Source: Daedaleopsis sinensis
Taxonomy: Eukaryota > Basidiomycota > Agaricomycetes > Polyporales > Polyporaceae
DNA length: 64,000 bases
Assembly (NCBI GenBank): GCA_033807695.1
Contig: CM066300.1
Coordinates: forward strand, 186,001 to 250,000
Direction: 5' to 3'
In this document: in pieces, positions 10,665-20,211 of the stretch
Numbering within the stretch: position 1 is the stretch's first letter
Layout: each line of letters opens with the position of its first letter
Program-made: the position numbers and the translations under genes
The notes under the pieces: model-generated
Told to the model about the DNA's origin: nothing
Seen by the model: only the letters and a program-made list of their open reading frames with translations
Databases searched by the model: none

Positions 10665-13600
10665 GTGGATTGCCGTCACTTCTATCATCGGTATAACCAC
10701 GTCTACAAGAGGGACGTCGCCTGGGACGAAGAAGACCACGAGTTCTACGCTTGTGATAGTCAACCCTGTCCTAACCGTCTCAACGAAGTTGTTCCTCCTG
10801 ATAACGTTGAGGAGCACGACAACTATACTGATCCTGAAGAAGGACAGGAGTGTCTCCCCATCTTATCGGACTCCTCAGACTCTTCCCCCTCTCATTCATC
10901 TCCTGACCCAGTTCAGATCCCTTTACCGGACTCTCCACCGGTAGATCCTACTCAAATCCCTCTTCCTGAAGAGACTTTCGACGAATTAACTCCATTAGTC
11001 GAAGTCACTCCTGTTCCACCTCCAACCGTCGAACCAACTCCTCTTCCTCCAGCTCCTACCACTACTCTTCCACCTCTTCCTGCTTCCAACCTTCTTGCAG
11101 ACGTTCCTGACGACACTGGTTTTATCCTCTCGATTGCCATGTCTGAAGCCGGTCTCGAGAAGAACCTCCCGACTCTTCGTGGTCAGGAGGGGTATCGGGA
11201 ATGGTCTCGTCAAATGATGGGCTATCTCCTGATGGTCGATGCATGGGAGATCGTCAACGGCACGGAGACTACGCCTACCGATGCCAAGGAGCTTGCTGAT
11301 TGGAAGAAACGAGATGCCCGAGCTCGTGGTATTCTCATGTACAAGACGGACTCGGAGGTTGCGAAGATCTACGAAGGGAAGACCTCTTCCAAGGATATTT
11401 GGGATGCCCTCAAAACCACCTACGAGAAGACGGACTCTGGACATGCTTTCTCCAAGTTCGAGAAGTTGCTCAATACGCCTAGGTTTAGCGAGTCCAAGCC
11501 GATCGCTGACCAGGTGAACAGCTTCATCAGCGCTTTGAAGGAGCTCACTTCTACTGGTTCGAGCACCTCCATCGCTGAGCATCTCAAGGTTTACTGGTTG
11601 TTCTCTCGCATGCCTGATTCCTATCGCCCTGCCATCTCCACCATTCTTCACACTACTGAGGAGAAGGCCTTGACTCTCGACAACGTCAAAGCGAAGTTGA
11701 AGGTCGAGGACTCTCTTCGGGAGACGTCTATTGGGCAGGCGAACAAGATCGTCAAGTCAAAGGGCAAGTTCCCTCCTTGCAAGTGGTGCCAGGGTACGAA
11801 TCATGACCCTAGTCGCTGCTTCAAGAAGTACCCTCACTTGAAGGACGAGTTCGATGCGAAGAAGAAGGGCAAGGGCAATAATTCTGGGAATAAGGGGAAT
11901 GGACAGTCCGCTCAAACCGTTGCTGCTCCAGCCGGTCTCAATGTATGCGTAGCTAATGCCTCGAGCAACACGATCTCGGCTTCTTACTATGTTGCGGCTC
12001 ACACCGCTTCTGAGGGACATATTGCGACTCATTGGCTCATGGACTCTGGTGCTTCTGAACACATCACTGGTCAGTTCGACGATTTCATCAGCTTCACACC
12101 TTACAAGAGCCGGAAGTACTTCAACACTGCGAACAGCGGTGACTCTGGGCAGGTGTACGGCGAAGGCGAAGGAATCATCCAAGCCCAAGCCGAAGTCGAC
12201 GGTCAGCGTACCACTATCGAGCTCAAGAAAGTCTGCTATGTTCCAGCCGCAGGTCATCTTCGTTTGTTCTCGACTGGCGCCATTGAGAAAGCGGGCAGTT
12301 TCCTTTATCAAGGGGATGGAAGAATGAGCATCTTCACCTCAAAACCTGTTGGTCAGGTCGCATCAGGATCGACGATCACTGTCGCTGGGAAGAAGGTCAT
12401 CGAGGCCCGCCATCTTCCAAGTGTCAATCTTTACATCACTCATTTGTGGATACCCGAGAAAAATCGCTCTGTTCAAGCAGTTCCTAAGTCTCTCCCTCAC
12501 GATCTCGTTCACCAACGCTGGGGTCATCCTGGCAAGGAGGCCGTGACGCGTATTCCTAAGGCCGTTGAAGGGGTTCCCGATGTAGGACCCGCTTCGGACA
12601 AACCTTGCGACGGATGTGCGAAAGGCAAACAGCATCGTGCTCCGTTCCCTCCCTCTGACAAACGCTCTGAAGGTCCGTGCGATATGATCCACATGGATTT
12701 AGCCGGCCCGATGAGTACCTCGATTGGTGGTTATAACTACTTCTCTGCGTACGTCGACGACCATTCTGGACTAGCTGTTGCGACGTCCATGAAGAAGAAG
12801 TCAGATCAGATCACTGCCTTTAAGGACTTTAAGGCATGGGCTGAGACGCAGACTGGTCGTAAGATCAGAACCGTACGATCCGATCGAGGAGGGGAATACA
12901 TGTCCGAAGAATTTCAGGCTTTGCTGCGCGAACAAGGGATTGAGCACGATAAAACTCTCCCTGGGACACCACAACAGAATGGACGTGCTGAGCGATGGAT
13001 CCGTACGATTACTGAGAAGGCTTTGTGCATGCTTCACTTTGCCGGCCTTTCTCACGGATTCTGGAAACTTGCACTCGACGCCGCCGTTCATATCTACAAT
13101 CGTCAACCTATGCGTCGCCTCAAATGGCAATGCCCCATTACCGTCTGGTCAGGAAAGAAGCCTGATGCTTCCTACTTCCGGGTATTTGGGTGTAAAGCCT
13201 ACGTTCACGTGCAGAGACAACAAAGAGATGGGAAGCTCGACCCGAAGGCAGTCGAGATGATCTTTGTGGGCTATGAGCCAGGTTCCAAGGGGTATCGTCT
13301 ATGGAACCCAGCCTCCCGTCAAGTCGAAGTCTCACGCGATGTAGTCTTCGACGAGACTGTCTTTCCTGCACGTAAGGACACCGGCAGTCGTCGTTCTACC
13401 CCCGACGACAGTCCATTTCCGAACCTCCGTGATTCAGAGGAGTCTGACGATCAAGTCGACGCCGATGATCCGGACCTTCCTATACCTCCTCCTCCTGACT
13501 CTCAAGATGACGAGCCTGCTCCAGTTCCTGCTCAACCGCAACAACCACCGCCGCAAGCTCCGCCCGCTAATCCTCCTCCTGTGGTCCAAGCACCTCATCC

Positions 13601-15356
13601 TGACCACCGTCGCCAACGACATCCTCCTGTCGCAGAACCCCCTCGTCGTTCTACTCGTGAGAACAAGGGACAGCATTCCAAGCGGAATGAGGACAATGTC
13701 TACGGTGATGAACCTCCTGCTCAGATAGACAGACGGACGGATGATGATGGACATCAGCGTGAGGCGGAAGCAATTCTATCGTATTTGCACTATTCTCGGT
13801 ATAAGTCTGGCATTCCTGAACATCATCGGGACGCTATGGCTTCGCCGGATGCGGCACAGTGGCAAGAAGCGGAACGTTCGGAGTATGAGTCTCTCATGGC
13901 TAACAAGACATGGATCTTGGTTCCTCGTCCTAAGGACCGAGCCGTCGTCAAGTGCCGATGGGTCTATGATCGCAAGTCTGATGGTCGCTTTAAAGCTCGC
14001 GTTGTAGCTAAGGGTTATACGCAAGTCTATGGGAAGGACTACAACGAAACCTTCTCACCTGTTGCTCGATTCGAGTCCATCCGGTATCTCTTTGCGCACG
14101 CTGCGCTAGAGGACTGGGAGATCGATGCGATGGATGTAAAGACTGCATTCCTGAATGGCGATCTGGACGAAGAGATCTACATGGAGCAACCGGAGGGTTG
14201 GGTCGTTCCTGGCAAAGAGGATCACGTTTGTCTGCTTAAGAAGGCTATCTATGGTCTTAAGCAAGCCTCGCGCCAATGGAACAAGAAGATCCACGAGTCT
14301 TTAAAGGAACAAGGGTTCATTCGGACCTACTCTGATGCCGGAGTCTACGTATATCGCCGACAAGGGGAGGATTACGTGACAATCGTTGTTCTGTATGTCG
14401 ACGACCTACTTCTCATGGGTCCTAGTCGCAAACGGATCGACAACGTCAAGAAAGCGTTAGGCAAACAGTACAAGATGACGGACTTAGGTCCGCTTCAACG
14501 ATTCCTTGGTCTACGTGTACGTCGAGATCGTCACTCGCGGACTCTTGACATTGACCAGGAAGAGTACATCGATGCCATTCTGGAGACCTATCAGATGGTG
14601 GACTGCAAGCCTGCGCGCACTCCTCTTCCCGCTGGAGCTCTTCTAGTCCAAGCTACAGTGGAAGCATCGGCATCTCTCCTCAAGCGTTTCCAGAGTCTAC
14701 TAGGCAGTCTTCTCTATGCCTGTCTCGGAACGCGACCGGACATCTCCTTTGCCATCAGCCGTCTAGGCAAATATGCTGCGAACCCTTCGGACGAACATCT
14801 CACCTACCTCTTCTACGTTCTCCGATATCTCAAGGGTACAAAGCATTACTGTATACGCTATGACGGTTCAACCGACGCTGGTTTGATCGGCTACTCCGAT
14901 TCAGACTGGGCTGAGGATCGGGATGATCGGCATTCCCAAACTGGCTTCGTCTACCTGATGGCTGGTGGAGCAGTCTGCTGGACGTCTCGTCGACAGTCTA
15001 CTGTTTCGCTTTCTTCTACTGAAGCGGAATATAAGGCGTGTTCGGACGCCAGTCGTCAGATGATGTGGCTAAGGACCTTCGGCGATGAGATTGGGGACGA
15101 CATCTCTTCTGCAACACCTCTGTGTATCGACAACCAGGGTGCTATCTTCCTTGCAGATAACCCGTCCGTTGACCGAAGGACCAAGCACATTGAAGTGCGC
15201 TACCACTTTGTACGGGAATACATCGAAAGTGGGAGCATGGACATCTTCTATGTTGAGTCGAAGAAGAACTTGGCAGACACCCTGACGAAGAACGTCTCCT
15301 TCTCTATATTGGAGTATTTTGTTAAGGAATCTGGTCTTGTTACTTCCGCGTCTTGA
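10665..15356 (+). CDS. copia Gag-Pol polyprotein
   Basis: 1563 residues in a single unbroken frame. After a proline-rich N-terminal extension (about residues 1-155), the Gag region (LRGQEGYREWSRQMMGYLL) leads to a CCHC knuckle CKWC-x4-H-x4-C near residue 372. The aspartic protease active site is DSG near 460. The integrase has an HHCC zinc site near 617-660 and DDE residues in HMDLAGP, RSDRGGE and QQNGRAER. Reverse transcriptase begins near residue 1095 (RWVYDRK, DVKTAFLNG) with the catalytic YVDD near 1243. RNase H has SDSDW near 1412, SSTEAEY, and RTKHIEVRYH near the end. It copies the element RNA into DNA in virus-like particles and integrates it. An alternative start at M159 would remove the proline-rich extension. 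No stop or frameshift separates gag from pol, so their ratio would have to be set by other means, for example splicing or proteolysis. Confidence 0.95.
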   Translation: MDCRHFYHRYNHVYKRDVAWDEEDHEFYACDSQPCPNRLNEVVPPDNVEEHDNYTDPEEGQECLPILSDSSDSSPSHSSPDPVQIPLPDSPPVDPTQIPLPEETFDELTPLVEVTPVPPPTVEPTPLPPAPTTTLPPLPASNLLADVPDDTGFILSIAMSEAGLEKNLPTLRGQEGYREWSRQMMGYLLMVDAWEIVNGTETTPTDAKELADWKKRDARARGILMYKTDSEVAKIYEGKTSSKDIWDALKTTYEKTDSGHAFSKFEKLLNTPRFSESKPIADQVNSFISALKELTSTGSSTSIAEHLKVYWLFSRMPDSYRPAISTILHTTEEKALTLDNVKAKLKVEDSLRETSIGQANKIVKSKGKFPPCKWCQGTNHDPSRCFKKYPHLKDEFDAKKKGKGNNSGNKGNGQSAQTVAAPAGLNVCVANASSNTISASYYVAAHTASEGHIATHWLMDSGASEHITGQFDDFISFTPYKSRKYFNTANSGDSGQVYGEGEGIIQAQAEVDGQRTTIELKKVCYVPAAGHLRLFSTGAIEKAGSFLYQGDGRMSIFTSKPVGQVASGSTITVAGKKVIEARHLPSVNLYITHLWIPEKNRSVQAVPKSLPHDLVHQRWGHPGKEAVTRIPKAVEGVPDVGPASDKPCDGCAKGKQHRAPFPPSDKRSEGPCDMIHMDLAGPMSTSIGGYNYFSAYVDDHSGLAVATSMKKKSDQITAFKDFKAWAETQTGRKIRTVRSDRGGEYMSEEFQALLREQGIEHDKTLPGTPQQNGRAERWIRTITEKALCMLHFAGLSHGFWKLALDAAVHIYNRQPMRRLKWQCPITVWSGKKPDASYFRVFGCKAYVHVQRQQRDGKLDPKAVEMIFVGYEPGSKGYRLWNPASRQVEVSRDVVFDETVFPARKDTGSRRSTPDDSPFPNLRDSEESDDQVDADDPDLPIPPPPDSQDDEPAPVPAQPQQPPPQAPPANPPPVVQAPHPDHRRQRHPPVAEPPRRSTRENKGQHSKRNEDNVYGDEPPAQIDRRTDDDGHQREAEAILSYLHYSRYKSGIPEHHRDAMASPDAAQWQEAERSEYESLMANKTWILVPRPKDRAVVKCRWVYDRKSDGRFKARVVAKGYTQVYGKDYNETFSPVARFESIRYLFAHAALEDWEIDAMDVKTAFLNGDLDEEIYMEQPEGWVVPGKEDHVCLLKKAIYGLKQASRQWNKKIHESLKEQGFIRTYSDAGVYVYRRQGEDYVTIVVLYVDDLLLMGPSRKRIDNVKKALGKQYKMTDLGPLQRFLGLRVRRDRHSRTLDIDQEEYIDAILETYQMVDCKPARTPLPAGALLVQATVEASASLLKRFQSLLGSLLYACLGTRPDISFAISRLGKYAANPSDEHLTYLFYVLRYLKGTKHYCIRYDGSTDAGLIGYSDSDWAEDRDDRHSQTGFVYLMAGGAVCWTSRRQSTVSLSSTEAEYKACSDASRQMMWLRTFGDEIGDDISSATPLCIDNQGAIFLADNPSVDRRTKHIEVRYHFVREYIESGSMDIFYVESKKNLADTLTKNVSFSILEYFVKESGLVTSAS

Positions 15357-15367
15357 ACGAGTGGGAG
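15355..15367 (+). promoter_or_regulatory. polypurine tract
   Basis: Purine-rich GAGTGGGAG lies directly before the right LTR (15368), overlapping the end of gag-pol by only a few bases. It is the expected primer for plus-strand DNA synthesis. Confidence 0.6.
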
Positions 15368-15972
15368 TGTTGAACTTGTGGTTAGTTGTACAGATAGAAG
15401 CGTGTTAGACGCTATGGACACAGCCTCATACGATACTTCTCTCGGTTATCTCGGTTACCTTTTATCTCTCGTTCATTGTTCCCTATATAGCAACTATTGT
15501 ACTTTCATTGCTTCTCTTCTTCATTTGTCGTTCTACGTCGCTACAGATCACTTCTCCGTGGTCAGATGATCACTCCTTTATTCCTTCTTTAGATATCTCT
15601 TTGTTTCTACTGAGTCAGCTACGCACAGCACGACTCAGCTCACTCCGTTCCTCATGAGTCAGCCTCGTACTGCCTGACTCATCTCGTCACATGTCTCTCC
15701 TCTAGTCGCTTACTCATGCTGCTCCTATACGGTATATAAGGAGGGACTCTTTGGCTCGGACTCCTCAGTCTTTTGCTCACTGACTGAGGAGTAAGTACAC
15801 TCACCTACATATGTTCTCTTATGCTTTACTTACAAGTATCTACAGCGCCCTTCCGTGTGTCTCTAGGTACTTGTTCATCTATGCTATAGTCTTTTGCTCA
15901 CTGACTGAGGACGCCCTTCCGTGTGTCTCTAGTCGTTGCGTCTCTTTGCCTTCACAGGTTCAGACTTCATCA
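15368..15972 (+). repeat. 3' LTR of the copia element
   Basis: 605 bp. Read base by base against the left LTR at an offset of 5829, I found no difference. The flanking CTACT at 15973-15977 completes the target duplication. Confidence 0.97.
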
Positions 15973-16999
15973 CTACTGGTGTATAAAATGACACTGAAGA
16001 CGTATGGGTCGAGAGATAGGTAAATGTCGATATGGTCGGCTACTACGACTAGACAATACGTATACGAGACCACTGTTCAAGCTAAGGTCAACTGTACGGC
16101 TGGTTTGGGTGGTATTGAGTAGTGTATTATAGTGACGTAGCGGGCTTCTCGAGTAACGATGTGATAGCGCCAGGCAGGTCTGCGAGGGATGAAGTTGGGT
16201 AGCAAGAAGGGGAGGGCTGGAGCAAGCTAGTGCCGAACAGCTACGGGCGCCTGGCCGGTTAAATTTGGCTGAGGCGCCGGGACGGGCGTTTACAATCAGC
16301 AGGGTGCCGGCAGGTGCGGCGGGGGGGAGGTTCCTCCCAGGGAAGCGGGACTGGGAGGGAGGAGAAGCGCTGGTTGCCGAGAGCTGAGGCGCTGTAAAGT
16401 AGAGGTATAGCGCTGGGGCGACATTGTTTAGGCGCCAGAAAACCAGCCGTATAAAAAAAGGACTCTGGGGATCGATAGGATGGAGGGGGAGTCTTGTAAA
16501 CAATTTTGGCGAGTACAGGGGTTATGGGAGAGGCCATGTCGATGGTCATTGAATGTCAGAATTGGGCCGGGGAGTGAGTATAGGATGGGCTGGACCGAGG
16601 ACCGATATTTTAAGGAAGGGCGCCGAATCTGGAGACCGGTGATCGATATCGCATGACATTATACCGTTTTGCACTCCAGTTCCCGCCCAACTTAACCTGC
16701 ATTTCTTCCTTCACGATCCCTCTTACAGGCTCGGTATCAGTAAGAATGCCCGTTTGCAGAGATCTCTCGCCGCGGCTATCCCTGAATCAAGTGGAAGATT
16801 CCAAAACTGGGACGTCGTGAAATGAGTACCCGTCGCAGCATCATCACCGTCTGTGAGCGGCTTAACTTCCTGATGGCACTTCTGGCAAACCGCCAATCAA
16901 GCGACGCCCACAGCGGATTACAACAGCCTACTTATAAGGAACGTCGAGGTTGTTGCGAAGCAGCATCCTCCTCTGTCACTCACCACCTCACATAGCACT
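15973..16999. other. intergenic between copia and acyl-CoA ligase
   Basis: A 176-codon minus-strand frame here is low-complexity (Pro, Ser, Arg, Leu) and has no family resemblance, so it is not called. A TATAAAA motif at 16451 is present without an obvious gene after it. The part next to copia could be the continuation of the interrupted MULE-like element. Confidence 0.4.
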
Positions 17000-19869
17000 A
17001 TGACAATTTTCGAGTCTCGAGACACTCCTCTTGTACTTCCTCGCGACGACCTTACCGTCCCCCAGTTCATCCTCGACAACCCGAAGTCGCACTTAACAAA
17101 GCTCGACCGGCCGGCACATGTTCCTTGCTTTATTGACGAAGAATCAGGACAGACTATACACCTCTCGAAGGTAAGATCTCGGAGATGTTTCTCTCGCCAT
17201 CGTGACTGACGACTAAGCCGTCTCGACTCGGGTAGCTCCAATACCGTAGCCATGCCCTCGCAAGAGCCCTGAAGGGCAAGTGGGATATCAGTACGTGTCT
17301 ACTTGAAATTCTTACCGAACGCCAAGCTTACATGAGCGACTGGGGTATGTAGAGCCTGGGAACATAGGTTCGTAAACCTTGGCTATCATTGCTATCAGAA
17401 CACAGACTCACGTGGGCGCAGTGTCGATATTCTCCTTAAACGAATTCGGTGAATCCATCAGTGGGTGTCTGTAGACGACCATGACAGCGCTGACTCTGTG
17501 CACGATCAGATTATCCTGTCGTCGCATGGGCGGTGCACAAGTTGGGAGGTACGCTGGCGTAAGTCCGCTCGCCGGTGCTTTCTGTGTGTTTTATCTGACC
17601 CAGTGACCCTTGATAGTGCACACAGCGCAGCGCTCACTGTCGACGAGCTAGGTATGCTCTAACTCGTTTCAGCCATCCCTGACTGACTCCGACGCCTGGC
17701 AATAGTCTACCAGCTCAGGATCGCACGTCCGGTACTCCTCGTCACACACCCGGGACTTCTGGCCGTAGCAACTGCCGCCGGAGAGATCATGAACATCTCG
17801 CAGGATCATTTTCTGCTCCTAGAGGGCCATCTCGCGCCAGGGTCAACCCTTCCGTCGGTTGAAAGTCTTATCAACTTACACGAGCGGTACCCTCCCTTCA
17901 CGGAACACAAGCTTGGGCCTGGCGAGGGGAAGACATCCGTCGCCTTCCTGTACTACTCTTCCGGAACTACCGGTCCTCCAAAGGTCAGCCTCCTTTCTCC
18001 CGCTCGTACTCCACAATTACGCTACACTGATCTTAATCGATGTATAGGCTGTTCGGATCTCGCATTATAACTTTATATACAATATCGTCCAAAACGCCAC
18101 ATCTACGTATATTCAGACCGCACGAGAGGACAGACGCTTCCGACCTGGAGATTCATGCGCAGGGGGTACGCTCTCGTGTCTAGACTTCTCCGGAGTATCG
18201 CTCACGGTTTACCTATGCAACACCAGCCCTACCGCTCTTCCGTAAGTCCGATCATGTCTGCCAGTAAAAACCCATCCCTGATCCATACATTTCATACAGA
18301 TATGTATGGAATGATACAGGGAAGTGCTGCGACTCCGACATCATCATTCATATAAGTTGATCTAATCTCATGCTTTTAGATTCATTTCGTGATACATGCC
18401 GCCGTACGTTCGAATATATTCGTGTACTATGCGGATTTACTAACGTCAAACTTCGGTAGATGTCTGTAGTGCTGTCACGGTCGTTCAACTACGAACGCTT
18501 CCTCCTCAGCATACAGAGGTACAGAGTCACGCACCTCATGTAAGTACTCCAGCCCTGTCTGTATGATATTGCGCTTCACCGCTCCTCGATCTTCGTAACT
18601 GTTCCAGGTTGGTTCCTCCGCAAGTCGTATTGCTATGCAAGGTACGCTCATTGCTCAACCCACCTGCGACTGAAGGTGAGACTGACCCTTTGTGTAGCAT
18701 CCGTTGACCGCAAAGTTCGATCTCTCGTCTGTGCGCTGCTGCATGATATCCGCAGCTCCTCTCTCCGCCGAGCTCACCCAAGGCCTCCTGCGCGTCATGC
18801 CGGGCATACAACTCGGCCAGGCGTGGGGTACGCAATTCTTTGGTCTTCCTGACGATCGTGTTCATCTCACGGCTACGACCGGCTCTTAGGCATGACGGAG
18901 GCCACTGGCGGTGTTTCTATGGTGTGTCTCGCCCCGCTGCCAGCGGTCGCATTGCTAGCTTTGAGCTCATCTATACAATCCTCAGTTCCCTGCCTCCCAG
19001 AATGTCGGGACACTCGGAAGTGCGGGGCAGCTCCTCCCTGGCGTTGTCGCAAAAGTCGTGAAGGCAGACGGGTCTCTCGCGGGCGCCGGCGAGCGGGGAG
19101 AGATCTACATCCACGGTCCACAGGTTGCCCTCGGGTACCTCGGGAATGACAATGCGTGAGTCATATGCCCACACTGGTTGCGTACCTGCCACTGATAGAC
19201 GCTTCCAGGACTCAAGAGACGTTCCAAAATGGGTGAGTGTGCAGTACGCGGGATGAGATTCGGGCCTCACGTTGACACCCATTGGTCCGTGCTAGCTGGC
19301 TACGGACCGGCGACGAAGGCTTCTTCAGCGAGAACGGAGACATCTTCATCACCGAGCGAATCAAGGCAAGTACATCGCTCGCCCACGTCCCATCTGTGCT
19401 CTCGAAACTGAGGCGTCACACGGTGTGCGCTAGGAGCTCATCAAAGTGAAAGGAAACCAAGTCGCGCCGTCCGAGCTCGAGGGCCGCCTCCTGAGCCATC
19501 CAGATGTAGCCGACGCAGGAGTTATCGGCATCCCGCACGCATACGCCGGCGAAGTCCCCCGCGCGTACGTCGCGCTCGCTCCAGAAGTCGCTGCGGCCGT
19601 CGCTCGAGACAGCGCGGTTGCGAATGAGGTCAGAGCGAAGCTCTACAAGGTGAGCTTATCCTCCCCAGTTCGCTGTCAGTTACCGGTCGCGACTGTTGCT
19701 GATCTCGTCGAACTTGGTACAGCACGTCTGTTCCGCCACCGCAAAGTACAAGTGGCTGGACGGAGGGATAGAGTTCGTGGACGCAATCCCCAAGAGCCCG
19801 AGCGGGAAGATTCTGCGACGCGTGATGAAGGAGCAGCACGAACATACTAATGCTAAAGCTCGCCTGTGA
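17000..19869 (+). CDS. AMP-forming acyl-CoA synthetase / 4-coumarate-CoA ligase-like
   Basis: Activates a carboxylic acid with ATP to an acyl-adenylate and transfers it to CoA; the substrate cannot be read from sequence. The start MTIFESRD at 17000 follows a CT-rich leader. About ten short introns are needed. Visible family motifs are the P-loop [11 protein letters not shown] (about 17952-17985), ALPLFHMYGM assembled over introns near 18172 and 18240, [29 protein letters not shown] built across the intron 18827-18891, [25 protein letters not shown], and the C-terminal [16 protein letters not shown] with the catalytic lysine in [11 protein letters not shown]. The total would be about 550 residues, normal for the family. 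The C-terminus KARL has no clear PTS1 peroxisome signal. All exons join in frame, so the gene looks intact. It is followed on the same strand by an O-methyltransferase gene. Confidence 0.88.
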
Positions 19870-20211
19870 GCAGGACGAGGAACTAGCCCTCCGTCATAGC
19901 CCTATGTAGAGATCATCGGGCCAAACTTAGAACATTTGACTCGACTCGCAGGATGCAGTCAAATGTTCTGAGAGAACGGCATCATTGGCAATTTGTGATC
20001 GTGTCCGTGTATGCAATGAGTTACCAACACACTCCATCTCACGCTATAAGTATCTCATCACAGCATCAGCAACCGAATTCGAGCTAGGGGAGTAAGCGAG
20101 GAGCTTCTCCCCGGTCTAGTTCAATTTCCATAGCGCGAGTGACCGACAGTATATAGACTTCATTGCGACTACCAAACTCCTGCCTCGTCTCCTCACCCCA
20201 CTAACTCCGAG
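19870..20211. other. intergenic, ligase to methyltransferase
   Basis: 342 bp holding the 13 bp hairpin and the presumed promoter of the downstream O-methyltransferase, with a TATA-like AGTATATAGA near 20149. No open frame of interest. Confidence 0.5.
19929..19969. terminator. perfect 13 bp hairpin after the ligase gene
   Basis: AGAACATTTGACT at 19929-19941 is the exact reverse complement of AGTCAAATGTTCT at 19957-19969, with a 15 nt spacer. It begins 60 bp after the ligase stop codon, in its likely 3' untranslated region. It could be an RNA stem-loop or a dyad protein-binding site; the terminator label is only positional. Confidence 0.4.

Larger units (their letters stand above)
9539..15972 (+). 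mobile_element. complete Ty1/copia LTR retrotransposon
   Basis: A 6434 bp element bounded by two 605 bp LTRs that begin with TG and end with CA. The five bases before it (9534-9538, CTACT) recur directly after it (15973-15977), a perfect target duplication. It carries one long gag-pol frame, a primer site just after the left LTR and a purine-rich tract before the right LTR. Order of enzymes in pol (protease, integrase, reverse transcriptase, RNase H) identifies the Pseudoviridae/copia group. Identical LTRs and an unbroken frame point to a recent insertion that could still be active. Confidence 0.97.

Noticed and set aside
15973..16503. 176-codon minus-strand frame beside the right LTR
   Set aside because: Low-complexity composition and no recognisable motif.
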